Below, piece after piece: positions 34,406 through 43,394 of a DNA stretch of 61,460 nt. Source of the DNA: Oscillospiraceae bacterium. Lineage in GTDB: Bacteria > Bacillota > Clostridia > Oscillospirales > CAG-272. The notes below the pieces were generated by a model. The model worked only from the letters and a program-made list of their open reading frames with translations, did not search any database and was not told where the DNA came from. Position 1 is the stretch's first letter; the number at the start of each line of letters is the position of its first letter. A program made the translations under genes and the position numbers. The stretch is taken from the NCBI GenBank assembly GCA_015063685.1, contig SVTR01000017.1, forward strand, positions 1 to 61,460, written 5' to 3'.

Positions 34406-35399
34406 GATGCAGTACCTCCGTAGTAATGGAATCTTTAGGAAACGCTTCGGGCACATCCGCCTGCACGGATCGGTTATCCGTGTCCAGCAGGAAACGGCCG
34501 TAAGACGCACACGACAAGAGCACGTGGGGCAACGTGTGGATCAGAAGAGGCACGCACACCGCCAGGGCAGACAGGGCAATTCGCCAGATATGACCCAGAG
34601 CCATCCAGGTCGGCAAGCTACTGTTTCGCGGGATCGAGGAAAACTGCGCGAGAATCTCACCCACAGGCTTTTCGGGCTGTGCCATCACCGCATATCCCAA
34701 TCCGGCACCACGGGAGACATAACGCAGCAAAAGCCAACAGGAAATCACTGCCAGGGCAATGCAAAGCACCCAAGCCAGTACATAAACGATGGGCGGCACA
34801 AAGCCGACGAGCTTCGGCAAGCCCCAGGCGGCTACCCCAAGGATCACACCCACGGGAGCGATACAAAGGATGGCTCTGCCCAACGCCCGTCCGCCCACCA
34901 GCAAGGAGCGTTTATAGGCATCAGCCGAGGTGAAAGCATACAGGCATTCACCCACGCCAATCTTTTCGGGAACCGTTCCCTGCGCGGCTTTGGCGTGTGC
35001 CACAGTCATCAGCACGGCCATACGGTAGACCGACGCCGCCAGGGGTACCGTCAGAAAAAGGGTGGTGCCGATCAAGAGCACACCGTACATAATGCCAATC
35101 CATATAACTTCTGTACCGCCTGACAAGAGCGACAAAAGCTCCGCCACCAGTAGGAGACAGTCCAGGATCAAGGGCACAGCCAACCCAAGGCTCAAAACCA
35201 CGATCAACCCCAGAATCAAATTCAATCGGTTATCCGTTCCCGCAAGATCCAGCACCTCTCCTGCCCTACGGCGCAGAGGAACGGCATACAGCATGGGAGA
35301 TACCTGTTCGGAGGCAGGCACATCTGCGGAATTGGTCAGCTCCAAATCAAAGCTTTTTGAGGAACAAACACCCAGGGGCGTATGATTCGTATACTTCAT
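34398..35399 (-). CDS. Multi-pass membrane protein, DUF975-like
   Basis: 333 residues with about six hydrophobic segments (roughly 60-85, 95-125, 165-190, 195-225, 255-285). The spacing of helices and an intervening loop (LYAFTSADAYKRSLLVGGRALG) recall DUF975 proteins, but resemblance is weak and function unknown. AAGGAGG precedes the ATG. Between nagA and the CapD-like gene, whose start it overlaps. Confidence 0.7.
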   Translation of the reverse strand: MKYTNHTPLGVCSSKSFDLELTNSADVPASEQVSPMLYAVPLRRRAGEVLDLAGTDNRLNLILGLIVVLSLGLAVPLILDCLLLVAELLSLLSGGTEVIWIGIMYGVLLIGTTLFLTVPLAASVYRMAVLMTVAHAKAAQGTVPEKIGVGECLYAFTSADAYKRSLLVGGRALGRAILCIAPVGVILGVAAWGLPKLVGFVPPIVYVLAWVLCIALAVISCWLLLRYVSRGAGLGYAVMAQPEKPVGEILAQFSSIPRNSSLPTWMALGHIWRIALSALAVCVPLLIHTLPHVLLSCASYGRFLLDTDNRSVQADVPEAFPKDSITTEVLHHE

Positions 35400-35481
35400 A
35401 GATTCTGCCTCCTTTCATAGATTTGGCGGGAACACGTTGGAAAACAACAGAAAAGCATGAACGGCGCGATCACGGGATCTG

Positions 35482-36642
35482 TCAGACGAAGGCACCCAGG
35501 TGCATGATACGGGCAATGTTCAGATCCCCGTCAACAAGCAAAAGATCCGCGCGCTTGCCCTCCGTCACGGAGCCGATCTCATGGCTCAATCCCACCTGGG
35601 CGGCGGGAGCCATGGTGGCGGCGTAGACCGCGTGACCCAAGGGGGCGTCCGCAAAGGCGCAGAGATTTCTCACCGCCTCCCAAAGGGAGAGGGTGGAGCC
35701 CGCGATGGCACCGTCAATGGTGCGGGCCTTACCGTCCTTGACAATGACGGGCATACCCGCGATGGCATATTCACCGTCGCGGCAATCGGTAGCCTCCATG
35801 GAATCGGTGATGAGGGTGAGATGATCCCCCTTCATACGGTAGGTCAACTTGACCATCTCGGGGGCAATATGGAAGCCGTCGCAGATCAGCTCGCAGTATA
35901 CCTGCGGAGACAAAAGGCCGGCGCAGACCGCACCGCCGTCCCGGTGATGGAGGGGCGGCATGGCGTTGAAGAGGTGGGTCAAGGATACGGCACCGTCCTC
36001 AATGGCCTCCATGGCCTCGGCGTAAGTAGCCGCGGTATGACCCAAGCCCACCGTAGCGCCCAACGCCTGCATGCGCGCAAGAAATTCCGAGCCGTCGGGA
36101 AGCTCCAGCGCAGCGGAGATATGTCTGGCACCGCTACATTTTTTCATAATATCAGATGCCTCCTCAGCGTTTAGGGGGCACAGCAGGTGAGGTGCGTGAG
36201 CACCCCTCTTGGCGGGATTCAGATAACGGCCCTCCAAGTGGAGGCCGGCAAAGAAAGCATAGGACGGGTCATCCCGGGTTTCAAGGCGTACCGTCTCCAC
36301 CCGCTCAGCCGCCTCATACAGCGCCTCCAAAGGCGCGGATGCCAGGGTAGGCAGCAGGGTGGTAACACCCGAGGCAAGGTAGCTCTTGGACATGAGACGC
36401 ATCATATCCGCGTCAGCCGTGGAGAAGTCGCCTCCCGCACGGCCGTGGGTGTGCACGTCCACAAGACCGGGGATCAGATAGCAGCCCTCGGCGTTGACCG
36501 TCTCGCAAGAACCTTCCGAAAGGTCGGAATTTTTTTCAAAGCTCACGGCTTTTATATAGCCATCGGACACCAGCACGTCCCCGACGGCAAAATCACGGTG
36601 CTCCGCGCGGAACACCCATGCATGGCGAAACAAAACAGACAT
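35482..36642 (-). CDS. nagA: N-acetylglucosamine-6-phosphate deacetylase
   Basis: 386 residues of the amidohydrolase superfamily. Metal-site motif HTHGRAGGDF, then the conserved Glu region in GLHLEGRYLNPAKRGAH, the block LGHTAATYAEAMEAIEDGAV with HLFNAMPPLHHRDGG, and catalytic Asp in LITDSMEA. Converts GlcNAc-6-P to GlcN-6-P and acetate for amino-sugar or peptidoglycan recycling. Start at 36642 follows AAGGAGA; an in-frame start 7 codons earlier lacks a site. It has its own promoter although the neighbours share the strand; no nagB is seen here. Confidence 0.94.
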   Translation of the reverse strand: MSVLFRHAWVFRAEHRDFAVGDVLVSDGYIKAVSFEKNSDLSEGSCETVNAEGCYLIPGLVDVHTHGRAGGDFSTADADMMRLMSKSYLASGVTTLLPTLASAPLEALYEAAERVETVRLETRDDPSYAFFAGLHLEGRYLNPAKRGAHAPHLLCPLNAEEASDIMKKCSGARHISAALELPDGSEFLARMQALGATVGLGHTAATYAEAMEAIEDGAVSLTHLFNAMPPLHHRDGGAVCAGLLSPQVYCELICDGFHIAPEMVKLTYRMKGDHLTLITDSMEATDCRDGEYAIAGMPVIVKDGKARTIDGAIAGSTLSLWEAVRNLCAFADAPLGHAVYAATMAPAAQVGLSHEIGSVTEGKRADLLLVDGDLNIARIMHLGAFV

Positions 36643-36666
36643 AGCACGTCTCCTTCCTAACATTTA

Positions 36667-36695
36667 ATTATAACTCTTTTTATCGTATTTTGCAA
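36667..36695 (-). promoter_or_regulatory. Promoter of nagA
   Basis: Minus strand: TTGCAA (36690-36695), 17-nt spacer, TATAAT (36667-36672), in the gap after the SEDS gene. Confidence 0.75.
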
Positions 36696-36732
36696 TAGGT
36701 TTGTCGTAATTTGTAGCGGAAATTCATGGAAA

Positions 36733-37860
36733 TCAAGCGCCGCGAAGCCCGGGCCGATGGGCAGAAACGGAATGAACGATGCCCACCAGCATGAAGGTCG
36801 CCAGCAAGGAAGAACCTCCGCAGGAGACAAAGGGCAGGGTCAGTCCCACCACAGGCAAAAGGCCAAGGCACATACCCACGTTTTCCAGAATTTGGGCGAT
36901 CATCACCGCCGCCACGCCCACGCAGAGGTACATACCACAGTCCCGACGGGCTCGTCGGGCGATCCACAGGATGCGGATCACCATGACCACCAGCACCGAA
37001 AGCACCAGGATCACCCCCACAAATCCGAATTTCTCGGCCACGGTGGACAGGATAAAGTCGGTATGGGAAGCCGCCAGCTGCTCGTAATCACCGCCACCGA
37101 AAAGGCCCACGCCGAAAAGGCCGCCGTTTTCGATGCATTGACGGCTGAGCAGAGGTTGCCAACCGCGGTACAGGGGATCCAGCTCAGGGTTGAAGCCCAC
37201 CAGGATTCGATCCTGCTGATAAGCCGCCAGATAGTCCCACAAAAAAGGAAGCGCCAGGGCGATGACGGCGATAGCGCCGCCGAAATACCAGAGATGAAGC
37301 CCCGAGCAGAACAGCATGATCAGTACCAGCACCATGTAGACCAGGGCGACACCCAGGTCACCCGACAGAAGGATGAGTCCCACGATGAGCCCGGCGTGGA
37401 GCAAAAGACCCAGCAGGGTCTTGGGATGATTGATCCTATCATGAACCGTCCAGAGGTGCTTTGAGAAGGTGCAGATGAAGGTGATTTTGACAAACTCCGA
37501 GGGTTGGATATCAATGCCGATGATGGGGATGGTAAGCCAGCTCTTGTTGGTGGTCTCCATAGCGGCGCCTGTGGTGCCCACCACCAGGGTCACGGCCAGG
37601 ATAGCGGCTGAGAAGATGAGCATAAACCAAAAAAGGCGGTCGAGGATGACGTGATAATCCAGATTTGCGATCACGAAGGTGGCAAAGACCCCCAAAATTC
37701 CCATGGCAAGCTGCATACGGAGCTTGCTCATACCGAAATTGTCCACCGCGCCCCAAATGGTCAGCAGGCTGACGCCCAGGAGGGCGACGGTACACAGCAG
37801 GAGGACGGGATCCACTCGGCGGACGCCCAGGGACAGGTTGGCTTTGAGATTTTTGAGCAC
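36733..37860 (-). CDS. rodA: RodA/FtsW/SpoVE-family SEDS peptidoglycan glycosyltransferase (GTG start)
   Basis: 375 residues, ten hydrophobic segments. SEDS signatures: IDIQPSEFVKITFICTFSKHL, LLSGDLGVALVYMVLVL, DFILSTVAEKFGFVGVILVL and the C-terminal GLTLPFVSCGGSSLLATFM. Polymerises lipid II during elongation (RodA), division (FtsW) or sporulation (SpoVE); without its partner PBP in view the subclass is a best guess. GTG at 37860 follows GGAGGA with a 7-nt gap. Confidence 0.9.
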   Translation of the reverse strand: MLKNLKANLSLGVRRVDPVLLLCTVALLGVSLLTIWGAVDNFGMSKLRMQLAMGILGVFATFVIANLDYHVILDRLFWFMLIFSAAILAVTLVVGTTGAAMETTNKSWLTIPIIGIDIQPSEFVKITFICTFSKHLWTVHDRINHPKTLLGLLLHAGLIVGLILLSGDLGVALVYMVLVLIMLFCSGLHLWYFGGAIAVIALALPFLWDYLAAYQQDRILVGFNPELDPLYRGWQPLLSRQCIENGGLFGVGLFGGGDYEQLAASHTDFILSTVAEKFGFVGVILVLSVLVVMVIRILWIARRARRDCGMYLCVGVAAVMIAQILENVGMCLGLLPVVGLTLPFVSCGGSSLLATFMLVGIVHSVSAHRPGLRGA

Positions 37861-37901
37861 GGATGGGTCCTCCTTTCTTGCGGGATGGTATAGATAAATT
37901 T

Positions 37902-37930
37902 ATTATATCATATTTGGGGGAGAAATGCAA
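37902..37930 (-). promoter_or_regulatory. Promoter of the SEDS gene and envelope cluster
   Basis: Minus strand: TTGCAT (37925-37930), 17-nt spacer, TATAAT (37902-37907); GTG is about 40 nt downstream. Confidence 0.82.
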
Positions 37931-38012
37931 GAGGGGAAATAAGGGATTGGCGGGAAGGCGGGATGTGGAGTACAGAGTGTATCTCATGCCACGGTAGCAC
38001 ACAGTGGGTAGG

Positions 38013-38275
38013 TAGGCAGATAAATTGTTGTTTACGGGCTTCTGACCAACGTGGTCGTAGGGGCGAACTGTGTTCGCCCGTAATAAAAAGTATATTGATA
38101 AACAAAGGCTTTGGGGGAACGGCGGGCGAACGCAGTTCGCCCCTACGGGTTTTCATTAAACCTCCGCTAAACAACAATTTACCTGCCTAACTTCCCATCG
38201 CGGTATGTGGTACGCACAGGATGCACTACCCCGAGCGATGGCCGCGGGCACTGCCCGCTAAACAACAATTTACCT
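38013..38275. repeat. Nested inverted-repeat element (palindrome copy 2 plus outer arms)
   Basis: Inner arms 38056-38080 and 38123-38147 match the palindrome at 2104-2172 with one mismatch. Outer arms 38013-38034 and 38168-38189 form a second 22-bp inverted repeat with one mismatch (core TAAATTGTTGTTTA). A third, direct copy of the right outer arm (TAAACAACAATTTACCT) is at 38259-38275. No coding capacity; looks like a repeat inserted into another repeat. Confidence 0.8.
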
Positions 38276-38302
38276 CCCGTCCCATTATTTTTCTCCACAG
38301 GC

Positions 38303-38331
38303 TTTACAAACAACAATTTTTGTGTTATAAT
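38303..38331 (+). promoter_or_regulatory. Promoter of the structured RNA
   Basis: TTTACA (38303-38308), 17-nt spacer, TATAAT (38326-38331). The predicted start falls at about 38338, at the base of the first stem. Confidence 0.82.
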
Positions 38332-38337
38332 GAAGGT

Positions 38338-38499
38338 GCGACGTAATTGAATATTGTGCATATAGGTGTACATTTTTATCATGGTAAAAATGTATGCTCT
38401 TGTTTGTATACTTGTATGCACATTTATATAACAATTGCGTCGCGGCATGGAGCCATACATTTTTCGGTGCGTGGCTTCGGCCACGCACTTTTTGTTTTT
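38338..38499 (+). ncRNA. Compact structured RNA of unrecognised class
   Basis: The approximately 160-nt transcript would fold into coaxial stems. P1 pairs 38338-38349 with 38432-38443 (GCGACG...AATTG, one bulge). P2 pairs 38355-38362 with 38415-38422 (TGTGCATA). P3 pairs 38369-38378 with 38385-38394 (TACATTTTTA, 6-nt loop). It ends in a UUCG-capped terminator (38467-38499). The SD of the following small gene begins directly after the U-run, so this could be a stand-alone sRNA or a terminator-controlled leader. It does not match a riboswitch, 6S or T-box I can recognise. Confidence 0.6.
38467..38499 (+). terminator. UUCG-loop terminator of the structured RNA
   Basis: A perfect 9-bp stem (38467-38475 with 38480-38488), TTCG loop and an 11-nt T-rich tail, immediately before AAGGAGG of the next gene. 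Confidence 0.9.
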
Positions 38500-38514
38500 A
38501 AGGAGGTACATACC

Positions 38515-38784
38515 GTGGACAAAATCATCGAAGCACTCTATTTCGGAAACGTCAATCCCGCAGAGCATAAATCCTCCTCCAAGGAGCGCGAGCTCATGGG
38601 CTATGTTGCGCGCCACAAGGAGGCTCTCTGTCAAAAACTCGACGCAGAGGGTCAGATCACCCTTGAAAAGCTTGCAACCGCCTTCACCGAGCTGATGACC
38701 GAGCGGGAGATTGACATCTTCAAGCAAGGCTTCAAGCTGGGTATGTGCTTTGCAATCGAGGGGACGGATATAGAAACCCAATAA
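38515..38784 (+). CDS. Small DUF6809-like protein (GTG start)
   Basis: 89 residues, mostly helical. The N-terminal IIEALYFGNVNPAEHK and the C-terminal FKQGFKLGMCFAIEG resemble DUF6809 small proteins of Clostridia; their function is unknown. GTG at 38515 follows AAGGAGG with an 8-nt gap. The only gene downstream of the structured RNA; ends just before a strong terminator. Confidence 0.75.
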   Translation: MDKIIEALYFGNVNPAEHKSSSKERELMGYVARHKEALCQKLDAEGQITLEKLATAFTELMTEREIDIFKQGFKLGMCFAIEGTDIETQ

Positions 38785-38785
38785 C

Positions 38786-38820
38786 AAAAAAGGTCGCTGC
38801 TTGGCACAGCGACCTTTTTT
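38786..38820. terminator. Bidirectional terminator between the small gene and proS
   Basis: A perfect 14-bp stem (38786-38799 with 38807-38820) that starts with six A and ends with six T, usable on both strands. Confidence 0.93.
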
Positions 38821-38823
38821 ATA

Positions 38824-40263
38824 TCAATACTGTCTTCCCCAAACCACCATATGCTTGGCGGGCTTACCGCAGCAAGCACAGACGTCGGAGAGCTTTTCCT
38901 CATTGAAGGGGATGCAACGGGATTTCACGCCGCCGGTCTCGTCCTTGAGCTGATCCTCGCAGGCGGTTTCACCGCACCACATGGCCTTGATGTAGCCGGG
39001 GTGATTAGCGGCGATGTCCAGGAATTCCTCGTGGTTGTGTGCCACGAAGGTCTTTTCAGAGAGGTTCTGCTCCACGCGGGCAGACAGCTCGTTGTGTACC
39101 TGATCCAGCATAGCCTGAACCTCGGCCTCGATGTTGTCCAGAGACACGAACTTCTTTTCTCTGGTCACGCGGCTGACCAGCACGCAGGAGTTATTGGCGA
39201 TATCGCGGGGGCCGATCTCCAGACGGACGGGCACACCCTTCATCTCATACTGGCTGAACTTCCAGCCGGCGGAGTTGTCAGAGTCGTCCAGCTTCACACG
39301 CAGGCCTGCGGCAAGGAGCTTATCCTTCAATGCATTGGCGGCCTCCAGCACGCCTTCCTTGTGCTGAGCGGCGGGAATAATGACCACCTGGATGGGCGCC
39401 ACGCGAGGAGGCAGGATGAGACCGTTGTTGTCACCGTGGGCCATGATGATGGCACCGATCATACGGGTGGACACACCCCAAGAGGTCTGATGGGGGTGCT
39501 TCACGGTGTTGTCGCGGTCGGTGAAGGTGATGTCAAAGGCCTCGGCAAAGCCGGTGCCGAAGTAGTGGGAGGTACCGCCCTGGAGGGCTACGCCGTTGTG
39601 CATCATGGGCTCAATGGTGTAGGTCTCCACGGCACCCGCGAACTTCTCCTTCTCGGTCTTCTGACCCGTGATGGCGGGGATGGCCAGGGTCTCGCGGTAG
39701 AAGTCCTCGTAGACCTTCAGCATTTGCAGGGTCTCCTGTCTTGCCTCCTCCTCGGTGGCGTGCATGGTGTGACCCTCCTGCCAGAGGAACTCGGAGGTGC
39801 GGAGGAAGGGACGGGTGGTTTTCTCCCAACGAACCACGTTACACCACTGGTTGTACAGCTTGGGCAGGTCGCGGTAGGAGTGGATGATGTCCTTATAATG
39901 CTCGCAGAACAGAGTCTCGGAGGTGGGACGGACGATGAGACGCTCGGAGAGCTGGGTCTGACCGCCGATGGTCACCACGGCGCACTCGGGAGCGAAGCCC
40001 TCCACGTGATCCTTCTCCTTTTGGAGCAGACTCTCGGGGATGAACATGGGCATATACACGTTCTCGTGACCCAGCTTCTTGAAGCGGGCATCCAGATCCT
40101 TCTGGATGTTCTCCCAGATAGCGTAGCCGTAGGGACGGATGATCATACAGCCCTTGACGCCGGAGTAGTCCACCAGCTCGGCCTTTTTGACCACGTCAGT
40201 ATACCACTGACCGAAATCCTCCTCCATGGAGGTGATCTGTTCTACCATTTTTTCTTTTGCCAT
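38824..40263 (-). CDS. proS: Prolyl-tRNA synthetase, archaeal/eukaryote-like type
   Basis: 479 residues. Class II core with motif 2 around [18 protein letters not shown] and [16 protein letters not shown]; no INS editing domain is inserted, unlike E. coli ProRS. An anticodon-binding domain is followed by a C-terminal cysteine-bearing zinc-like domain ([18 protein letters not shown]) and the terminal Tyr (VVWGRQY) characteristic of the archaeal/eukaryotic-type enzymes. AAAGG precedes the ATG at 40263. Single gene with consensus promoter; no T-box leader fits in the short upstream gap. Confidence 0.96.
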   Translation of the reverse strand: MAKEKMVEQITSMEEDFGQWYTDVVKKAELVDYSGVKGCMIIRPYGYAIWENIQKDLDARFKKLGHENVYMPMFIPESLLQKEKDHVEGFAPECAVVTIGGQTQLSERLIVRPTSETLFCEHYKDIIHSYRDLPKLYNQWCNVVRWEKTTRPFLRTSEFLWQEGHTMHATEEEARQETLQMLKVYEDFYRETLAIPAITGQKTEKEKFAGAVETYTIEPMMHNGVALQGGTSHYFGTGFAEAFDITFTDRDNTVKHPHQTSWGVSTRMIGAIIMAHGDNNGLILPPRVAPIQVVIIPAAQHKEGVLEAANALKDKLLAAGLRVKLDDSDNSAGWKFSQYEMKGVPVRLEIGPRDIANNSCVLVSRVTREKKFVSLDNIEAEVQAMLDQVHNELSARVEQNLSEKTFVAHNHEEFLDIAANHPGYIKAMWCGETACEDQLKDETGGVKSRCIPFNEEKLSDVCACCGKPAKHMVVWGRQY

Positions 40264-40306
40264 GATATATAATACCTTTCTTTGGATAAATTACAATAGA
40301 TAGTTT

Positions 40307-40335
40307 ATTATATCGCAGAAAGGGGGATTTGTCAA
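40307..40335 (-). promoter_or_regulatory. Consensus promoter of proS
   Basis: Minus strand: TTGACA (40330-40335), 17-nt spacer, TATAAT (40307-40312). Confidence 0.88.
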
Positions 40336-40369
40336 GAGGGGACGGGGGATTTTTCCCTAAAAGAGGATC

Positions 40370-40404
40370 AAAAAGGAACCGCCCCGCCAAAGCGGAGCGG
40401 CTCC
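40370..40404 (-). terminator. Terminator of the first sigma-LRR pair
   Basis: GC-rich 13-bp stem with mismatches (40392-40404 with 40375-40387) and a short U-run on the minus strand. Confidence 0.8.
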
Positions 40405-40429
40405 CTTGACTTGGGATTTGTTCTTTGGA

Positions 40430-42715
40430 TCACTCCACACCCACGTCTCCGTCGGTGCAATGGATCATCATATTTTCGTTGTTGCCATACCAGCGGGCAC
40501 GCTTACCTATGGCTTCCCACTGGGCGATGGTTCCGCGGAAGTGGATCTCATCGCAAGTGCTGTTCATAAACGCGCGGTCGATGAAGGTGACCGTATTGGG
40601 CAGGCTGACCGATTCCAGGGCGGTGGTATAAGCGAAGGCGTTCATCCCCACCTGCTCCAGACCGTCAGGCAGGATGATCTGTCGCAAAGAGACACAACCG
40701 TTAAAGGTGTGCTCATCTATTTCCGTCAGTCCTTCGGGCACTTGGAGCTGCGTCAGACTTGAGCAACCGACGAAGGCGCGGTCACCCAGATGAGTCAGTC
40801 GCTCGGGCAGGTTCACGGTCAACATCTGATTACACTCAAAGAACGCTTCGCTGCCAATGGAGGTCACACCCTTGGGGAGGCTGATGTCCTCAAGTGCACG
40901 ACACTGGTAGAAGGCCTGATCTCCAACGGAGGTCACGTTAGCCGAGAGCTTTACCTGGCGGAGAGAGGTGCATCCGAAGAAGGTTCCGTTCTCAATGGTC
41001 GTGATCCCTACGGGCAACTGGATGAGCTCCAGAGCGGGACAGTTATAGAACGCGTTTTCTCCAAGGGAGGTCAAGGTATCCGGGAGGTTGATCTTTCGCA
41101 GGATGTCGCATCCGCGGAACGCTTCAAAGCCGATGGAGGTGATGGGCGCAAAAATGGAAACCGACCGAAGGGCGGTACAATTTTTGAAGGTGTTGTCGCC
41201 AATGGTGGTAATGTCGCCGTTGATCGCCACGTAAATCAAATTATGGCAATCCAGGAAAGCCTGCCCCATGAGGAACTGCGCATCCTCATGAATCGCAACG
41301 CTCAAGGCGCCCTCTGTGGATGCGGGTGCCACCACCACACCATAAGGGTTATCGCCTACGGGAAGGTAGCACACGTTATCGTGAATCTCATAGGGCAACT
41401 GAGGCGCATTGGCAAAGGCTCTGTCTCCCACGAAGGACAAGGACGCGGGCAGAGACAGTTCGCTCAGATTGGGGCAATCGGCAAAGGCACTCACGCCGAT
41501 GGAGGTCAGGCCTTCGGGCATATGCTTCACGGCAGTCAGACCGGAATCCCAGAAAGCGAAATCCTCAATGGCGGTCACGCCTTCGGGGATAGAGATCTCC
41601 TTCAGCTCATGGCACATCATGGCAAAGCCCTGGGGGATTCTGTCGATTTGGATGCCCTCCCCAAAGGTGACAGTCTCCACGGAAGAGAAGGAGAGCGGGC
41701 TTTGGCCAATATGGGTCAGAGAGGCGGGCAAATAAATCTCCTTGAAGCGGTTGCCGGAAAAGACACCGGCGCCAAGATGGGTCATGCCCTCGGGTAGCGC
41801 TATGCTTTCAAGGACACAGTTATAAAAGGCCTCGTCACCGATATAGGTCACACCGGCGGGCATATTCACCTCGGCCAACTGCTGAGAATTGTAGAAAGCT
41901 TTCGCGCAAATGCTCACCAGTCCTTCGGGCAATACCACCTTACTGCATCTGCGCATTTCCTGAAAGTCGGCGGTGTCAATGGCGACCACCAGCTCCCCGC
42001 TTGTAGAATAGTTGGGGATCACCAACGCGTAAGAATTGAGACCCCAAGTGCCTCTGCCGCTGACGTAGCAGGTGCCGTCGCCGTTGGAGGTAAAGCTCAG
42101 AGGAGAGCTTTCCCAGCCACAATGGGCGCAGAATGCGCCGTTTTCAAAGTCATGCAGCCCCGCAGGTCGATGTTCGGTCTCGGTGGCATCGCAGCCCTCC
42201 ACGGTACAGGATCTTACACGAACACCTTCCTCGGTACAGGTGGGCGTCTGTACGAGGGTCCATTCGCCGTAGATATGCTCCGCGTGAGGCTCCGAGGTCT
42301 CGGCTTCGGTGACTGCTTCGGTGTCGGAGGTCTCCTCGGCGGTGGTTTCCTCGGCCGTAGTTTCCTCGGAGGCGGTCTCTTCTGCCGTGGTTTCCTCGGT
42401 GGGATCCTGTAGGATCAAGGGCTCGGTGGCCTCTGCCTCGGTGCCGGTAGCCGCCACCGTTCCTGCGGGAACACCCGTTCCCGACTGATTTCCCGCCCAG
42501 AGAATACCGCCCAGCACACCTACGGACACCAGGGCACACACGGCGGCCACGCCCCAGCCGCTATTCAGCCAATTGGAGAAAGCCCTCCTTTTCGGCGCCT
42601 TTCCTAAGACGGGCGCGCCCCCCTCCCGAGGTAAAAATCCCAGCTTTTCGCCGGATTCGGTGATCAATTTGTCGCTGACGTTATTCATGGCTTCAAACGC
42701 TTTTCTGCCTTTCAT
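40430..42715 (-). CDS. Single-pass membrane BspA-type LRR protein coupled to an ECF sigma factor (copy A)
   Basis: 761 residues. A cytoplasmic N-terminus of about 52 residues is followed by one membrane helix (about 53-74: WGVAAVCALVSVGVLGGIL). Outside is a Thr/Glu-rich stalk (about 90-145), then a Cys-containing segment with TCTEEGVRVRSCTVEGCD and HCGW, and some twenty BspA/LRR_5 repeats (pattern AFxxCxxLxxIxLP). The start overlaps the sigma gene stop by 4 nt. Layout resembles a membrane anti-sigma factor with a receptor ectodomain, though no standard anti-sigma domain is recognised. Near paralogue at 43395-45503. Confidence 0.88.
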   Translation of the reverse strand: MKGRKAFEAMNNVSDKLITESGEKLGFLPREGGAPVLGKAPKRRAFSNWLNSGWGVAAVCALVSVGVLGGILWAGNQSGTGVPAGTVAATGTEAEATEPLILQDPTEETTAEETASEETTAEETTAEETSDTEAVTEAETSEPHAEHIYGEWTLVQTPTCTEEGVRVRSCTVEGCDATETEHRPAGLHDFENGAFCAHCGWESSPLSFTSNGDGTCYVSGRGTWGLNSYALVIPNYSTSGELVVAIDTADFQEMRRCSKVVLPEGLVSICAKAFYNSQQLAEVNMPAGVTYIGDEAFYNCVLESIALPEGMTHLGAGVFSGNRFKEIYLPASLTHIGQSPLSFSSVETVTFGEGIQIDRIPQGFAMMCHELKEISIPEGVTAIEDFAFWDSGLTAVKHMPEGLTSIGVSAFADCPNLSELSLPASLSFVGDRAFANAPQLPYEIHDNVCYLPVGDNPYGVVVAPASTEGALSVAIHEDAQFLMGQAFLDCHNLIYVAINGDITTIGDNTFKNCTALRSVSIFAPITSIGFEAFRGCDILRKINLPDTLTSLGENAFYNCPALELIQLPVGITTIENGTFFGCTSLRQVKLSANVTSVGDQAFYQCRALEDISLPKGVTSIGSEAFFECNQMLTVNLPERLTHLGDRAFVGCSSLTQLQVPEGLTEIDEHTFNGCVSLRQIILPDGLEQVGMNAFAYTTALESVSLPNTVTFIDRAFMNSTCDEIHFRGTIAQWEAIGKRARWYGNNENMMIHCTDGDVGVE

Positions 42716-43254
42716 ACACGGTACCCCCTTTCTTCCAGATAGGTTCTCAATTTTTCTCTTGTTTTGTACAGCCGCAGAGACACGGCATTTTGCGTCATTC
42801 CCATACGCTTAGCCAGGTCGCTGACCGAGCAAGCATACCAATACCGTCCCATAAACAGCACACGGTCGGTCTCTCCCTGCCCCTCCAAAAAGACGGTCAG
42901 CAGCTCAGCCAGCTCGTTTTCCGCCTCGTCGGGCATGGAGATACAGGCTTCCAGCTCCTCGAAGGACACCAGCAAATCCCGATTTCTCCGCTCTCTGTGG
43001 GCATCTCTGTGCCGATTCAGGGAAAGATTTCGCGCGATACGGCACACAAAGGCCCCAAGGGATCGAGGGGTGATGGGCGGGATGCTGTTCCACGTTTTTA
43101 AATAAGTATCGTTGACACATTCCTCCGCATCGGATTTGTTTGCCAGTATGTTCATGGACACCTGCATACAAAGTCCGCCGTACTTGCCCGCCGTCTCGAC
43201 GATGGCTTGCTCATCTCGGGCAACATACAAGGCGATGATGTCTTGGTCGTTCAT
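42712..43254 (-). CDS. ECF-type RNA polymerase sigma factor (copy A)
   Basis: 180 residues. Sigma region 2 (about 20-90: NILANKSDAEECVNDTYLKTWNSIPP) and region 4 (about 120-175: RYWYACSVSDLAKRMGMTQNAVSLRLYKTREKL). ATG at 43254 follows AGGAGG with a 5-nt gap. Translationally coupled to the membrane LRR gene (ATGA overlap). Preceded by a 29-bp motif shared with copy B, which suggests autoregulation. Confidence 0.93.
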   Translation of the reverse strand: MNDQDIIALYVARDEQAIVETAGKYGGLCMQVSMNILANKSDAEECVNDTYLKTWNSIPPITPRSLGAFVCRIARNLSLNRHRDAHRERRNRDLLVSFEELEACISMPDEAENELAELLTVFLEGQGETDRVLFMGRYWYACSVSDLAKRMGMTQNAVSLRLYKTREKLRTYLEERGYRV

Positions 43255-43286
43255 AAGCACCTCCTGTTTAAAATGTCTCTGTACCT

Positions 43287-43315
43287 ATTATGACACCGTT
43301 ATATGTCCCCGTCTT
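43287..43315 (-). promoter_or_regulatory. Candidate ECF-dependent promoter, copy A
   Basis: On the minus strand: AAGACGGGGACATA at 43302-43315, ending GTCATAAT at 43287-43294. It matches the motif at 46082-46110 in 24 of 29 positions and is not a housekeeping promoter. Confidence 0.6.
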
Positions 43316-43336
43316 TCCCTTTATTTTAATTTTTTG

Positions 43337-43376
43337 CAAAAAAAGAGGTCTGCCCCTTGTAAAAGAGGCAAACCTC
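43337..43376 (-). terminator. Terminator of the second sigma-LRR pair
   Basis: A 12-bp imperfect stem (43365-43376 with 43345-43356), then a run of T on the minus strand. It isolates pair B from pair A. Confidence 0.82.
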
Positions 43377-43394
43377 CGATAATGAGTGTGGCTA

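Noticed and set aside
38338..38499. Structured RNA as 6S RNA, T-box or a known riboswitch
   Set aside because: No large central bubble, T-box sequence or known aptamer core is recognisable; left unassigned.
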